64,000 nucleotides of DNA from the NCBI RefSeq assembly GCF_016920785.2, contig NW_024609839.1, forward strand, positions 7,032,196 to 7,096,195, given 5' to 3'. This DNA comes from Ixodes scapularis (taxonomy: Eukaryota > Arthropoda > Arachnida > Ixodida > Ixodidae). This document shows positions 57,401-62,226 of the stretch, piece after piece (position 1 is the stretch's first letter; the number at the start of each line of letters is the position of its first letter). Under the pieces are notes generated by a model that saw only the letters and a list, made by a program, of their open reading frames with translations, was not told where the DNA came from and ran no database searches. Position numbers and translations under genes: made by a program.

Positions 57401-57709
57401 ATTCTGTGTTAAGACTGCCTTTTCTTCGATGGTGGAGACCTGTAGCTTTTGATAGCCTAAGCGATTCCAGTTCATGCAAGCCGTGTGTGCTATCAACTTC
57501 TATTTCATTTTTACTTTTAGTGGTGACCATGAAACCAATCAGTTGTGACCACATGACAAACAAGAAGGGTTCTTCCTCAGAAAGATGTCCAAGAACCTGT
57601 TGTCTTTTACTTTTCGTTACAGGCATTAGACTTGGAACCAAAGCATCCCAAAGCCCTCTTCCGCAGGGGTCAAGCATTTCATGGGATGCGAGACTATGAG
57701 AAGAGCATG
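12380..57709 (+). CDS. PPID: Cyclophilin-40-like peptidyl-prolyl cis-trans isomerase D (9 exons, 3' end outside window)
   Basis: Joining nine GT/AG exons gives 324 in-frame codons. A cyclophilin domain (about residues 12-173) shows IVIELFKDLNPKTAENFR, GGDFTKGDGSGGES and NGSQFYIVTVPTPHLDGKHV. It is followed by TPR repeats (about 211-324). The His before LDGKH (His135) replaces the cyclophilin A Trp and is typical of the Cyp40 branch. By family knowledge, Cyp40 is a cytosolic Hsp90 co-chaperone that isomerises prolyl bonds and docks the Hsp90 MEEVD tail through its TPR clamp; clamp residues Arg222, Asn226, Asn275, Lys305 and Arg309 are visible. Family proteins are about 370 aa, so about 40-45 codons of the last TPR and tail should lie downstream. 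The catalytic Arg (FHRII in relatives) is Lys69 and the active-site Phe is Tyr127. Introns of 10.9, 21.8 and 8.8 kb are filled with transposable elements. The start is the ATG at 12380, the first codon of the N-terminal exon. Confidence 0.93.
13026..13166 (+). CDS. PPID: Cyp40 exon 2 (cyclophilin core)
   Basis: Acceptor CCCAG, donor GTAAAT. It encodes residues 23-69, including ELFKDLNPKTAENFRCLCTG and LHFKGCKFHK. The final codon is Lys69, where the family has the catalytic Arg of FHRII. No alternative GT donor nearby would restore Arg. Confidence 0.93.
13336..13442 (+). CDS. PPID: Cyp40 exon 3 (cyclophilin core)
   Basis: Acceptor CACCTTGCAG, donor GTAGGT. It encodes residues 70-105, with FMVQGGDFTKGDGSGGESIY, the most conserved cyclophilin signature. 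The active-site Phe and Gln of the FMxQGGDF motif are present. Confidence 0.94.
13573..13764 (+). CDS. PPID: Cyp40 exon 4 (cyclophilin active-site half)
   Basis: Acceptor CACGCAG, donor GTGAGC, 64 whole codons (residues 106-169). It contains GLVAMANSGPDTNGSQFYIV and HLDGKHVVFGRVIKGM. Gln125 and His140 of the active site are conserved, Tyr127 stands for the usual Phe, and His135 is the Cyp40-type residue. The exon is GC-rich compared with the flanking introns. Confidence 0.95.
13916..14038 (+). CDS. PPID: Cyp40 exon 5 (end of cyclophilin domain and acidic linker)
   Basis: Acceptor CCTTTTTAG, donor GTAAGA, 41 codons (residues 170-210). It encodes the last cyclophilin strand (VIQNCGEI) and an acidic linker ending FPDDCDFDFTN, equivalent to the FPEDADID linker of the family. 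Confidence 0.9.
15286..16338. mobile_element. 1.05-kb insertion with 9-bp direct repeats in the LINE
   Basis: CATATTAAA occurs on both sides (15277-15285 and 16339-16347), and the LINE RT reading resumes across the block. No terminal inverted repeats and no coding were recognised. Parts of it (about 15836-16055) recur at 8094-8162 and 11945-12125, so it is a dispersed family. Confidence 0.6.
16524..17119. mobile_element. pogo/Tigger-like MITE inserted in the LINE
   Basis: Inverted ends CAGTGAAACTTGTTTAGAAC and GTTATAAACGAGTTTGACTG are flanked by TA (16522-16523 and 17120-17121), the target duplication of Tc1/mariner-pogo elements. The 596-bp interior is A-rich and non-coding. It interrupts the RT domain of the surrounding LINE. 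A second copy lies at 28985-29856. Confidence 0.75.
18235..20090 (-). pseudogene. LINE 3' end (ORF2 C-terminus and tail), split by a TIR element
   Basis: On the - strand, 20025-19805 encodes IYYFKLMQTIYKEKLYQM and a segment with RTNYEKQKLNYQAPTLLN, typical of the last residues of tick LINE ORF2 proteins. A 1.0-kb TIR element (18785-19803) splits it. The 3' tail at 18235-18275 reads as repeated AAACTTC units, a LINE-type tail. The copy is 5'-truncated. Confidence 0.6.
18785..19803. mobile_element. TIR element with ATTAAAGGGGCCCTGCAA ends
   Basis: The left end ATTAAAGGGGCCCTGCAA and right end TTGTTGCAGGGCCCCTTTAA are inverted. The 1.02-kb interior has no convincing coding. It sits inside the 3' part of a - strand LINE. 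Confidence 0.65.
20190..21585 (+). pseudogene. LINE reverse transcriptase fragment, 5'-truncated
   Basis: FAKAFDTVPHARLISKL (motif A), then in another frame SGVPQGSVLGPLLFLVYIDL and FADDCAIY (catalytic box FADD), then YMYLGVHFTSNLSWKTHI, LEYASIMWSPHQN and a C-terminal stretch ending 21334 (RNSLPSDVVVLSDP). At least four frame changes show decay. The 3' end is AATAAATAAAATGAAATG, an A-rich short-repeat tail as in Jockey/CR1-type LINEs. Orientation is the same as the host gene, in intron 5. Confidence 0.88.
21957..22354. mobile_element. 400-bp TIR element
   Basis: About 60 bp at the left (ATCCTGAGGTTAGCAGTGCA...) pairs with the inverse at the right (...GCGCTGTTAACCTTAGGATA) with a few mismatches. 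The interior is non-coding. Confidence 0.65.
22937..23003. repeat. Inverted repeat, 28-bp arms
   Basis: TATGCATAAAAATATTAAAG and TTTACAA on the left pair with TTGTAAACTTTAATATTTTG on the right across a loop of about 16 bp. Non-coding. Confidence 0.6.
23046..23170 (+). repeat. Minisatellite of about 17 bp, copy at 23 kb
   Basis: About seven imperfect units of GCACCGAAACGTCTG type. The same unit occurs inverted at 43680-43805. Confidence 0.6.
23678..24558 (+). pseudogene. Penelope-like element, linker and GIY-YIG endonuclease region
   Basis: An open stretch 23678-24052 (LHSSLQHLI, RPACIPYVHNTAHRLKSL, FDTKVVFTCRMKLKQMC) precedes a frame shift into 24060-24236 encoding IPLGCGSQYIGQTGRCLNVR and LREHF, the GIY-YIG nuclease hallmark. 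The C-terminus (HKDKYGREIIEAF, ISEMDFL) follows at 24420-24558. The RT part is missing upstream. In family terms such elements integrate by a GIY-YIG nick and target-primed reverse transcription. A 156-bp foldback sequence splits the endonuclease region. Confidence 0.8.
24237..24392. mobile_element. Short foldback insertion in the GIY-YIG coding region
   Basis: GTTTCACCTTATGTTGTACC starts the block, and its near-perfect inverted copy (ending TCGTACCGCAG on the other strand) closes it at 24369-24392. That gives 24-bp arms with two mismatches. The protein on both sides belongs to the same Penelope-like endonuclease, so the 156 bp look inserted. Confidence 0.6.
24559..24860 (+). other. Probable 3' tail of the Penelope-like element
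   Basis: T-rich non-coding sequence follows the stop of the endonuclease region and continues almost to the exon 6 acceptor. It contains CTGTGTGTGTCTGTCCCTCG, reminiscent of the tails at 61310-61420 and 58640-58735. Confidence 0.4.
24939..25045 (+). CDS. PPID: Cyp40 exon 6 (first TPR)
   Basis: Acceptor GCACGCAG, donor GTGAGC. It encodes IENIMCVAEKIRQSGNHYF and KEDFVRAHSKYKKALR (residues 211-246), the first TPR helix pair. Asn226 of the carboxylate clamp is present, and the usual Lys four residues earlier is Arg222. The exon lies 10.9 kb after exon 5, directly after Penelope-like sequence. Confidence 0.92.
26422..27471. mobile_element. TCGAACC-rich hAT-type MITE, interrupted copy
   Basis: Starts TAGGGGTGTCGCAAACTTTT and follows the same body as the copies at 2911-3829 to about 26822. 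It resumes at about 27392 to a degenerate end (GGTTCGCTACAACCGTA). About 570 bp of unrelated sequence lies between. Confidence 0.65.
26928..27340 (+). mobile_element. Candidate LTR
   Basis: TGTTGTCGCGGGG to GGGTTGTTGACA, with a TATA-like GAGATATATACTCGG at about 27052 and a polyadenylation signal AATAAA at about 27282. No matching target duplication was found at these limits, so the boundaries are tentative. Confidence 0.4.
27973..28262. repeat. 290-bp foldback palindrome
   Basis: Two arms of about 143 bp (27973-28115 and 28119-28262) meet at 28116-28118. The central arm sequence AGGATCTCTTATGGA pairs with TCCATAAAAGATCCT. Arms diverge by scattered mismatches and small indels. Non-coding. 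Confidence 0.75.
28985..29856. mobile_element. pogo/Tigger-like MITE carrying a solo LTR
   Basis: The left end CAGTCAAACCCGTTTATAAC follows TA at 28983-28984. The interior matches the element at 16524-17119 in opposite orientation. The right end (CTAAACAGGTTTCACT) resumes after the LTR at 29833. Confidence 0.7.
29556..29832 (-). mobile_element. Solo LTR with 4-bp target duplication
   Basis: On the - strand it runs from TGTTAGGAGAGGCACG to GGGCCCTGACA (277 bp, TG...CA). It has AATAAAGG near its 3' part and GC-rich upstream sequence. CGTT flanks both sides (29552-29555, 29833-29836), and the surrounding MITE reads continuously without it. No internal retroelement genes adjoin it. Confidence 0.75.
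29857..31059. other. No gene recognised
   Basis: AT-rich intronic sequence of Cyp40 without a clear repeat or coding. Confidence 0.4.
31060..31190 (-). repeat. Possible Penelope-like terminal fragment
   Basis: On the - strand it reads GACAAGTAGGCCTTGAAACG then TTGGGTTTCTTGCATCCAGC, similar to ends seen in Penelope-like elements. This rests on memory and is weak. Confidence 0.35.
31960..33850 (-). pseudogene. hAT transposase (BED-finger, ZBED-like), frameshifted
   Basis: In - strand order: a BED zinc finger at about 33850-33668 (WNFFDKVSPSSAACKKCGL with HLKAKH), a segment 33693-33358 (FIARMIAVDLQPYEFVENKG), the RNase H-like part 33242-32992 (TFTTNMWTSRANEGYISLT, THVVIDNGRNIRAAV), 32995-32546 (VEMRWNSEHAMLSRLV), 32678-32283 (LATLCDPRFKAIF), and the C-terminal dimerisation motif at about 32140-31960 (PLEYWKTQG, LPIPAAEVPSERMFSTAG). 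Frameshifts, a stop in the dimerisation region and a SINE insertion show it is dead. Family assignment rests on motif order typical of Ac/ZBED-type hAT proteins. Confidence 0.85.
33256..33359 (-). mobile_element. SINE fragment inserted in the hAT transposase
   Basis: A block of about 100 bp shares CCACCTGGGGATCTTTTGAC and GTGCAACCGAAAGCTC with the SINE at 47340-47592. It is flanked by 13-bp direct repeats AGTGAATGTGATC (33243-33255 and 33360-33372). The hAT protein reads continuously across the site once the block and one repeat copy are ignored, so this is a true insertion with its target duplication. Confidence 0.75.
35652..35796. repeat. Hairpin with about 67-bp arms next to the hAT element
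   Basis: Arms 35652-35719 and 35732-35796 pair with about 10 mismatches or small indels and a 12-bp loop. AAACAGGACTTCTTTCA is exact in both arms. Non-coding. Confidence 0.7.
36708..37902. mobile_element. 1.2-kb TIR element with perfect 8-bp target duplication
   Basis: Ends begin CATAGAGTTATTACAATAAA and are identical inverted over 47 bp, with similarity to about 140 bp apart from a 15-bp difference. CCGTGCGC flanks both sides (36700-36707, 37903-37910). The interior has no long open frame, so it is non-autonomous. An 8-bp duplication with CAT-type ends fits the P or hAT superfamily; P is my preference. Confidence 0.75.
37911..39068. other. No gene recognised
   Basis: Intronic AT-rich sequence with T/C-rich tracts near 38470-38520 and 38690-38720. 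Confidence 0.4.
39077..39413. mobile_element. hAT-type MITE with perfect 8-bp target duplication
   Basis: CAGGGGTGGCCAAAC at the left and GGCCTGGCCACCCCTG at the right, with ATATATAG on both sides (39069-39076, 39414-39421). The interior contains repeated GCGGCTC motifs and long poly-C runs (about 39163-39181 and 39332-39348). Confidence 0.85.
39422..41098. other. No gene recognised
   Basis: Lies downstream of the - strand transposase-like gene. A - strand frame at 40909-40697 has no family match by eye. Confidence 0.4.
41099..41104 (-). promoter_or_regulatory. Polyadenylation signal AATAAA of the transposase-like gene
   Basis: A canonical AATAAA on the - strand about 28 nt after the TAA stop at 41134-41132. 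Its close spacing supports a compact transcription unit ending here. Confidence 0.55.
41132..43090 (-). CDS. Transposase-derived gene, Kolobok-like DDE core, spliced and open
   Basis: Three exons in reading order: 43090-42983, 42891-41301, 41231-41132. The two small introns (91 and 69 nt) have GT/AG ends. Removing them joins frames that otherwise hit stops and gives about 598 codons ending MEDDDE. The N-terminal start was not found: the frame is closed just upstream of 43090, so a further 5' exon is likely. The core carries TDARHACRKNSYHTDVIALG (candidate first D), AHDRNTSVNK (second D), NDRWHAAKSIKKG, then FYIESFNN (candidate E) and LAVLDWNEHV. This order resembles Kolobok-type cut-and-paste transposases, which is family knowledge applied by eye. 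Cysteines at CCASESQCKE could bind zinc. It lies antisense in Cyp40 intron 6. It could be an autonomous element or a domesticated gene; no terminal inverted repeats were identified. Confidence 0.7.
43680..43805 (-). repeat. Minisatellite of about 17 bp, copy at 43 kb
   Basis: On the - strand, units such as GCACACCGAAAGGTCC and GCGCATCGAAAATTCC match the 23-kb array. It lies about 600 bp upstream of the transposase-like gene. Confidence 0.6.
45655..46410. mobile_element. TIR element with about 110-bp arms
   Basis: TTTTAAACTAACTTACGAAT and TCTGGTAGATT on the left recur inverted at 46300-46350; the arms continue to TCTTAGCC. The interior is non-coding as far as seen. Confidence 0.55.
46816..46905 (+). 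CDS. PPID: Cyp40 exon 7 (TPR1-TPR2)
   Basis: Acceptor TTTCCCTGCAG, donor GTGAGT. It completes Arg246, then encodes YLNKLHEVNELSKEQESK and AAVVLPCILN. Asn275 matches the second clamp Asn. The preceding intron is 21.8 kb. Confidence 0.92.
46978..47183. mobile_element. 206-bp MITE beside exon 7
   Basis: AATAGACCGATCTCAC at the left and its exact inverse at the right. It starts 73 bp after the exon 7 donor. Confidence 0.7.
47340..47592 (-). mobile_element. tRNA-derived SINE (Ruka-like)
   Basis: On the - strand the element begins GGCCACCTCGGTGGCTTTGA, which contains a tRNA A-box-like TGGCTTTGAGG. About 45 nt later comes the B box GGTTCAAAACC (at about 47521-47533). The body contains the CCACCTGG block common to tick Ruka-type SINEs. 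The resemblance to Ruka is from memory of the family and was not searched. Confidence 0.65.
47941..48350 (+). repeat. 24-bp minisatellite, about 17 units
   Basis: Units of GACCTCAAGGACGACTTCTA plus 4 bp repeat with substitutions and a few partial units. An identical 23-bp block starting TTCAGCCTTTCCACTC borders each side (47887-47909 and 48353-48375). The unit length keeps a frame open but this is not thought to be coding. Confidence 0.85.
48403..48487. repeat. Inverted repeat with 36-39-bp arms
   Basis: Arms 48403-48438 and 48449-48487 pair around a 10-bp loop; GGCAACCAGACAAC is exact. It follows the minisatellite by 28 bp. Confidence 0.75.
48722..48779 (+). CDS. PPID: Cyp40 exon 8 (second TPR)
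   Basis: Acceptor TTGCTTCCAG, donor GTAAAT, 58 nt. It encodes SAASKLKLKRYDQALDDCDE (residues 276-295), aligning with the family segment after the clamp Asn. It is in phase with exons 7 and 9. Confidence 0.92.
49042..49403. mobile_element. hAT-type MITE, second copy
   Basis: CAGCGGTGGCCAGGC to TTGGCCACCCCTG, with GTTTAGTG on both sides (49034-49041, 49404-49411). Orientation is opposite to the copy at 39 kb, judging by the GAGCCGCATGCGGCTC end. Confidence 0.85.
49515..49600. repeat. GGATGCGGAT-type block, inverted
   Basis: ATCCGCATCCCATCTGCATC and CCGAACCGCATCCGC, 112 bp after a hAT-type MITE. Confidence 0.5.
50521..50606. repeat. Near-perfect 86-nt hairpin
   Basis: 33-bp arms 50521-50553 and 50574-50606 are exactly complementary. 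The middle adds GTTTTGC/GCAAAA, leaving a loop of about 4 nt. Confidence 0.85.
50660..50780. repeat. GGATGCGGAT-type block, inverted
   Basis: AATATCCGCATCCGCAACCC and further ATCTGCATCCGCC units, soon after the hairpin at 50521. Confidence 0.5.
50781..54424. other. No gene recognised
   Basis: Cyp40 intron 8. It has a poly-C tract at about 52540-52560 and CT-rich sequence near 52200-52440. Open frames here have low-complexity composition only. Confidence 0.4.
54425..54852. repeat. 430-bp foldback element
   Basis: TACTTTGTTTCAGC at the left end and its inverse at the right. Inner arms 54616-54685 and 54695-54764 pair over 70 bp with few mismatches around a 9-bp loop. About 100 bp of the left side is unpaired. 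Confidence 0.75.
54853..56900. other. No gene recognised
   Basis: Intronic. 56570-56620 (CTCAAACTCGTTTGAGTGTG, then GGGGGCCAGATAGT) looks like a decayed hAT end, unconfirmed. Confidence 0.4.
56901..57115. mobile_element. 215-bp MITE with CCCCCCTCACTCAC ends
   Basis: GTAACCCCCCTCACTCAC and GTGAGTGAGGGGGGTAC are inverted; TA on each side fits a Tc1/mariner-type duplication. Confidence 0.55.
57623..57709 (+). CDS. PPID: Cyp40 exon 9 (third TPR, last exon in window)
   Basis: Acceptor TTTTCGTTACAG, donor GTAACC, 29 codons (residues 296-324). ALDLEPKHPKALFRRGQAFH is a classical TPR3 with clamp residues Lys305 and Arg309. No further exon with TPR coding was recognised in 57710-64000. Confidence 0.92.
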
Positions 57710-58639
57710 GTAACCCATCCAAGCTTTTTCTGTCTCCTTAATCTCGGTTCACTTTATTGACTAAATCACAATAGGCTCGAACAACTTATACTGTAAACGA
57801 CTTATTTTTCGTGGACTCAGTATTTCGTGATTTAGGCCAAAGCTGAACTTTTGGAATAATTCGCGGGTTCTAATTTTCGTGACGCAGTGGGATCTCAATA
57901 TAGATTTCAATGTGTTTACATTTGACCAGAATTGTTTGCGGGACCTATCTTTCGCGAATTGTAGGCGACTCGTGAAATTCGCAAAAATGAGGTCCTTGCA
58001 AAACTTCTGCCGTTTACAGTATATAGAGAACACTAGTTTGATGAAGCGCTGACTGAAAAGGTACCGATATAATTTTGGTGACCCCGGGTGAAAATCAGTC
58101 TGTGACGCCTCGAGCCGTCGCAACAGCTGCATATTTCTATGTTGTGGAGGGTCATTTCAAATACGGAGACGTTGTGAAATGAACTAGTTTTACTTTAAGA
58201 ATCAGTATAAATTAAGAAAAAGGGTAAACTTTCATAAAGAGGAAAAGCTATTTACACGAAGCAATGGGAGTGACTGTCATAGTCCGTGGATTGGGAGTTC
58301 AAAGTAGGTGACTCAATTAGTTCTCGTCTTTACCACTCACGGCTGGCAGTCTTTCTGTCTCTGCCTGTCGTTGGGAACAATAGGGATCCATGTCGATAGG
58401 AATCCCTCGAAGCTCCAGAGTTGGAGACGGAGTCTGTCCTGATTTCCTGAAGTTTGCCTTCTACCGCTCTTCCCAACTGGCCTTTTTGCTATCTCTTCGT
58501 CTTCTGTTTTTTCTTCTCTTCTGCAGTGGCCCCATTCTCGTGCACAACACTCAACTTTGATGGAGACTTAAATATTCACACAAAACCCAGCTTTGTCACA
58601 AGTCCATCCCCCAAAGGTCGTCCTGGCGATATCCCACAT
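57710..58639. other. No gene recognised after exon 9
   Basis: Start of the next Cyp40 intron. Contains TTCGCGAATT-type motifs near 57850-58000, but no complete element was defined. Confidence 0.4.
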
Positions 58640-58735
58640 TGCCTGGATACAAAAAAGGTCAGCCAGAATGCTAGAGACAGAAATACTGAAAGAAGAAACA
58701 GGCATGCACACCGCTGACTATCATCTGTGACTTTA
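58640..58735 (-). repeat. Penelope-like tail repeat, copy 2
   Basis: An inverted copy of the 61310-61420 block, here next to the gypsy LTR remnant. Confidence 0.5.
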
Positions 58736-58739
58736 TACT

Positions 58740-58954
58740 TCTTCTTTATCACCTTGTAGGTACGCGGTACTTGACTCTTTAATACTCTATCTACAATATT
58801 TACATTAGATGTGCGGAGTCCATGAACGGTAGCTGCGATCACAGAGAGCTTATAATGTCACGCCGGTCGTTCCGTCTCTCGAGCTCGTTCTGGTCCCGTG
58901 GCACGCGCTTGTCCTTCTTGTCTTCTATGCGCACCGTGCAAATGGGTCTCTACA
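58740..58954 (-). mobile_element. 3' LTR remnant of the gypsy element
   Basis: On the - strand the sequence begins TGTAGAGACCC directly after the polypurine tract. It contains ATTATAAGCTCTCTG, a possible TATA region. The LTR end was not found; it merges into a different repeat near 58735. Confidence 0.5.
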
Positions 58955-59400
58955 TTAGCTCCCCCCCTAGAAGAGAAGCGTAGTCCGGACAAGCTTCGAG
59001 ATAGTGTGCGGGTTGGGCGGCGGGAGCGTTTGAAAATCGGACGGTTTTTGGCCTGGTCGTTGACGTGATGACTGGTTGTGGTGCGCACTGTTTTTTGGCC
59101 GCGCTGGTATCGAGATAGGCGGGTTTGAGACGAACCAATGAGACATTTTCTTCTCGATTGTTAATTTGCAGTGTGAAGTACCTAGGATGTCGTCGGAGTA
59201 CCTTGAAGGGGCCGTCATAAGGTGGTTGTAACGGTTTTCGCACCGCGTCATGTCGTACGAGGACGTGCGAAGAGGTATGGAGGTCTGGGCTTATAAACAC
59301 TTTAGCGGTGGCTTGCTTGCGGTCTACCGAAGGTCTGAGTTGTTGCATTGTTGTACGAAGGCGAGATGCGTAATCCATAATGTCTGGTATTTCGAGCTGT
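58950..59400 (-). pseudogene. Ty3/gypsy integrase C-terminus
   Basis: A - strand open frame of 142 codons: the integrase tail with PLQPPYDGPFKVLRRHPRYF and VSLVRLKPAYL, the GPY/F-type module, then a disordered basic tail ending YASLLGGELM. No catalytic core, RT or gag is present upstream, so the copy is 5'-truncated near 59400. A polypurine tract TAGGGGGGGAGC follows the stop directly. Confidence 0.82.
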
Positions 59401-59886
59401 TCGGAAGGCTGTATGAACTCCGAATTTGTTTACCTTTTCTTTCTCCTTATTCTGCACATGAAATAATGCCAATAAATAAATTTAATCATGACCACATTAC
59501 ACATTTCCTTCTTACCCCAACCCACCCAACTCCACCAACACCCGATCCCTCTTATTTCCTTTCACAAAATTGTGCCACATCGCAAAAACTTTCTTTTTCT
59601 TTCTTTCATTCTTTATTTTACTGATCATGATGGAAGGCAATTAATAAAGCATAATTACTGTGGCGTGCTCCTGACCAGCTGTGGGTGCGCCTTTATTAGT
59701 GAAGACGTGCCACAGTACCTTGCCATGTCATATTGGCCCCTAATACACATTTGCACAAAGTGTGCAAGTGCAAAACTTTACCCCGTGTAATGAGCAGACC
59801 CCCTAAATATGTGGCAACTTTACGGGAAAAAAGTGTGTTCAATATGCGAGTAAATACGGTATTTAAAGGCGACGGTGATTTCATGT

Positions 59887-61093
59887 AAAGGTCAATACTG
59901 CGTCCAAAAAAGTGGGATCTGCATTGGTTCTTGGGTAGCGCCACATGTATGCGACCTGTTCTTGGCAGCGTGTGGAAGGGATATATCCAATCTACCCTGA
60001 ACGATTCCAGAATCCAAGCCATCTTTAGCTATGTGGATGACTTCTTGATCCCATGCAGCATAGACATTGAGAATGAAGAAATGCAGAAGCATGGTCATGG
60101 GAAGCTTCCAAGAATGTTGCCCTGACTTGATCTTCACTCACAAACTACCCGTTGACAAGTCCATTAAATTCCTACAGCTTGCACTTGAGTTTATAGATGG
60201 ACACGTGTGCTGGAGGTATGAACCCTGCTCGAGCAAAGGTTTTCTTCTATTTACATCTGGCCACTCGAAAACAAATGTCAAAAGAAGTGTGGTCAACAAG
60301 GCTTTCGTATCCGCACCAAGCAAGTCATGCCACCATCAAGCTGACGCAAGTTTTCAATAACAGATCACTTGGCTATGCGACTCTTGGTATCCAATTGTCC
60401 TCCTAGGAGCCATGTGTGAAACCAAAGACGGGAAAGAAAATCACCAAGTACTGAGCAACAGAAGCAGACACCATGAAAGAATATTGCGGTAGTTCCTTGC
60501 ATGCAAAGTGTCACCCACGAACTCGCAAAGAACGCTGCACGACAGAATGTCCAGGTTGTGTGCTCGGCACCAAACGAAGCAAACTCTATGTGCCGCAGAG
60601 TAAATCAGGCCAAACACGTCTAGACAACCTGCAACACCGCTCACAGGATGCAATAGTACGCCACGTGCCAAACTGGTGTTGTGTAATCATGTCGTATTAC
60701 ACCTGAGACTGCGGTGGAAGAAATCGGAAGAACTTTCAGTAGAAGGAACAGACACAGAGAACGTCTCAAAATTCTCAGGTGTAATACGACATATGATTAG
60801 CTACCACCAGCTCGCCTGCACTCTCACCGTCTTTTCACTGGTGTTGTGTACCAGTTTTCAATGTCCTGCGGGAAATGCTGCATCGGGCAAACAAGTCGCT
60901 GCATTAAAGGTTGACCAAGTCGGAGAGCACGCAGCGTCGATGAAAGGCACGGCGGCTGGGCATCTTTCAGCCCATTGCCGCACGTGTGAGTGCAATTCAA
61001 GTTTTAGCAATATTCCCATCCTTAAAAGACACAAAAATGCCTTTGAGCATGTGATTCTAGAGGCCGTGGCCATTGAGGAAAGCGCCGATGGAT
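59887..61093 (+). pseudogene. Penelope-like element with RT and GIY-YIG remnants
   Basis: Near 59915, SICIGSWVAPHVCDLF precedes FSYVDDFLIP in a shifted frame (about 60028), the YVDD RT catalytic box. Near 60841, VVYQFSMSCGKCCIGQTSRC is the GIY-YIG motif. Many stops and frameshifts lie between. A 104-bp foldback sequence (60689-60792) lies between the two domains. The order RT then GIY-YIG is diagnostic for Penelope-like elements. Confidence 0.78.
60689..60792. mobile_element. 104-bp foldback insertion with 20-bp perfect TIRs
   Basis: ATGTCGTATTACACCTGAGA at 60689-60708 and its exact inverse at 60773-60792. It lies within a Penelope-like element, between the RT and GIY-YIG parts. Confidence 0.65.
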
Positions 61094-61309
61094 GATTGAG
61101 CATGCCTTCCATCTTGGTCAGCAAAAAAGAGAAACAGGTTTCGCGGTGTTGTACGTCCCTGTGAGGGTAAATGAGAGGGATCACGTGTTGGTGAAGTTAG
61201 GTGGTTGGGGTGAGAGGGGAATGTGTAACGGGTCATAATTGAATTTAATTTATTGGCATTTTTTCATGCGCAGAATAAGTAGAAAAAAAGGGAAACGAAT
61301 TTGGTTATG

Positions 61310-61420
61310 TGATGAAGTAAAAAGTCACAGTTGATAGTCAGCGGTGTGCATGTCTGTTTCTTCTCTCTGTGTTTCTGTCCCTAACATTCTAGCTGACCTT
61401 TTCTTTTGCATCAATAGACC
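61310..61420 (+). repeat. Penelope-like tail repeat, copy 1
   Basis: GTCAGCGGTGTGCATGTCTG and about 95 bp around it recur inverted at 58640-58735 with few mismatches. It lies after the GIY-YIG remnant, so it may be the element's 3' tail. Confidence 0.5.
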
Positions 61421-61799
61421 AACTAGCCCAACTTCAGCCTGCCTGGATAGTTACAAAAATGCAGAGGGGAAGGAAATTGGCTTAGAAGGGAGGGGGGGGG
61501 CGGGAGTCATGTTTGTTTCCTTAGCTTTGAGGATAAGTGGTGCAAGCTACTGCCTGCAATAAAGAGTTAGAGCTACAGACAAAGCTACAAAAGTTTAGAG
61601 ATTTGCAGGAGAAAGAAAAGAGGGGTGGGGGCTACTTTTTACAAGAAACTATATGGATGGAACAGTCCTTTCCAAAGGGCACATGTATAATTGTTGACTA
61701 CAACAAGTAACACCAGGCAGCTGAATGTTTCTTCAACCGCTAAGCAAAACTTAATGCATGGTTCGCTAGCCAGCCCCCAACGCCCATTATGTGTATACG

Positions 61800-62050
61800 G
61801 TTCAAAATTATTTCTAGAGCAATAAAGGAAACGGAGTCACTGGACGCATCTATGTGTCAAAAATCAATCCAGCTGTATGTGCCTAGTGTAGTACCAAGCT
61901 GTCAAGACTGTAAGCTTTTAAGTTCTAGAACTCTTTCCGTTTTGGAGCACAGGAGGGGAAGATGGTCTCGCTTACGGCGGAGCCGCGAGCCGCACTTGGA
62001 CCCGTGAAGAGTTGCATGTGGCTCACAAGCCGCAGTTTGGCCACCCCTTG
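61800..62050. mobile_element. hAT-type MITE, truncated third copy
   Basis: The right end (GAGCCGCGAGCCGCACTT, TTGGCCACCCCTTG) and the interior match the copy at 49042-49403. The left end is missing. Confidence 0.6.
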
Positions 62051-62226
62051 TTTAGCCATTAGCATTGATCTGTCCATTCATTTGTAGCCAGATTATGGAA
62101 CTGGTCTTAGCTAGATCCAGCCGGATTGTCTCATTTCCAGCAGTATCCAGCTAAGACTAGTTTTATAGTCTAGCTGCAGGTGAACTGATTTTCACCAGGG
62201 GAGGAACAGATAAACCCAAAGTTGTA

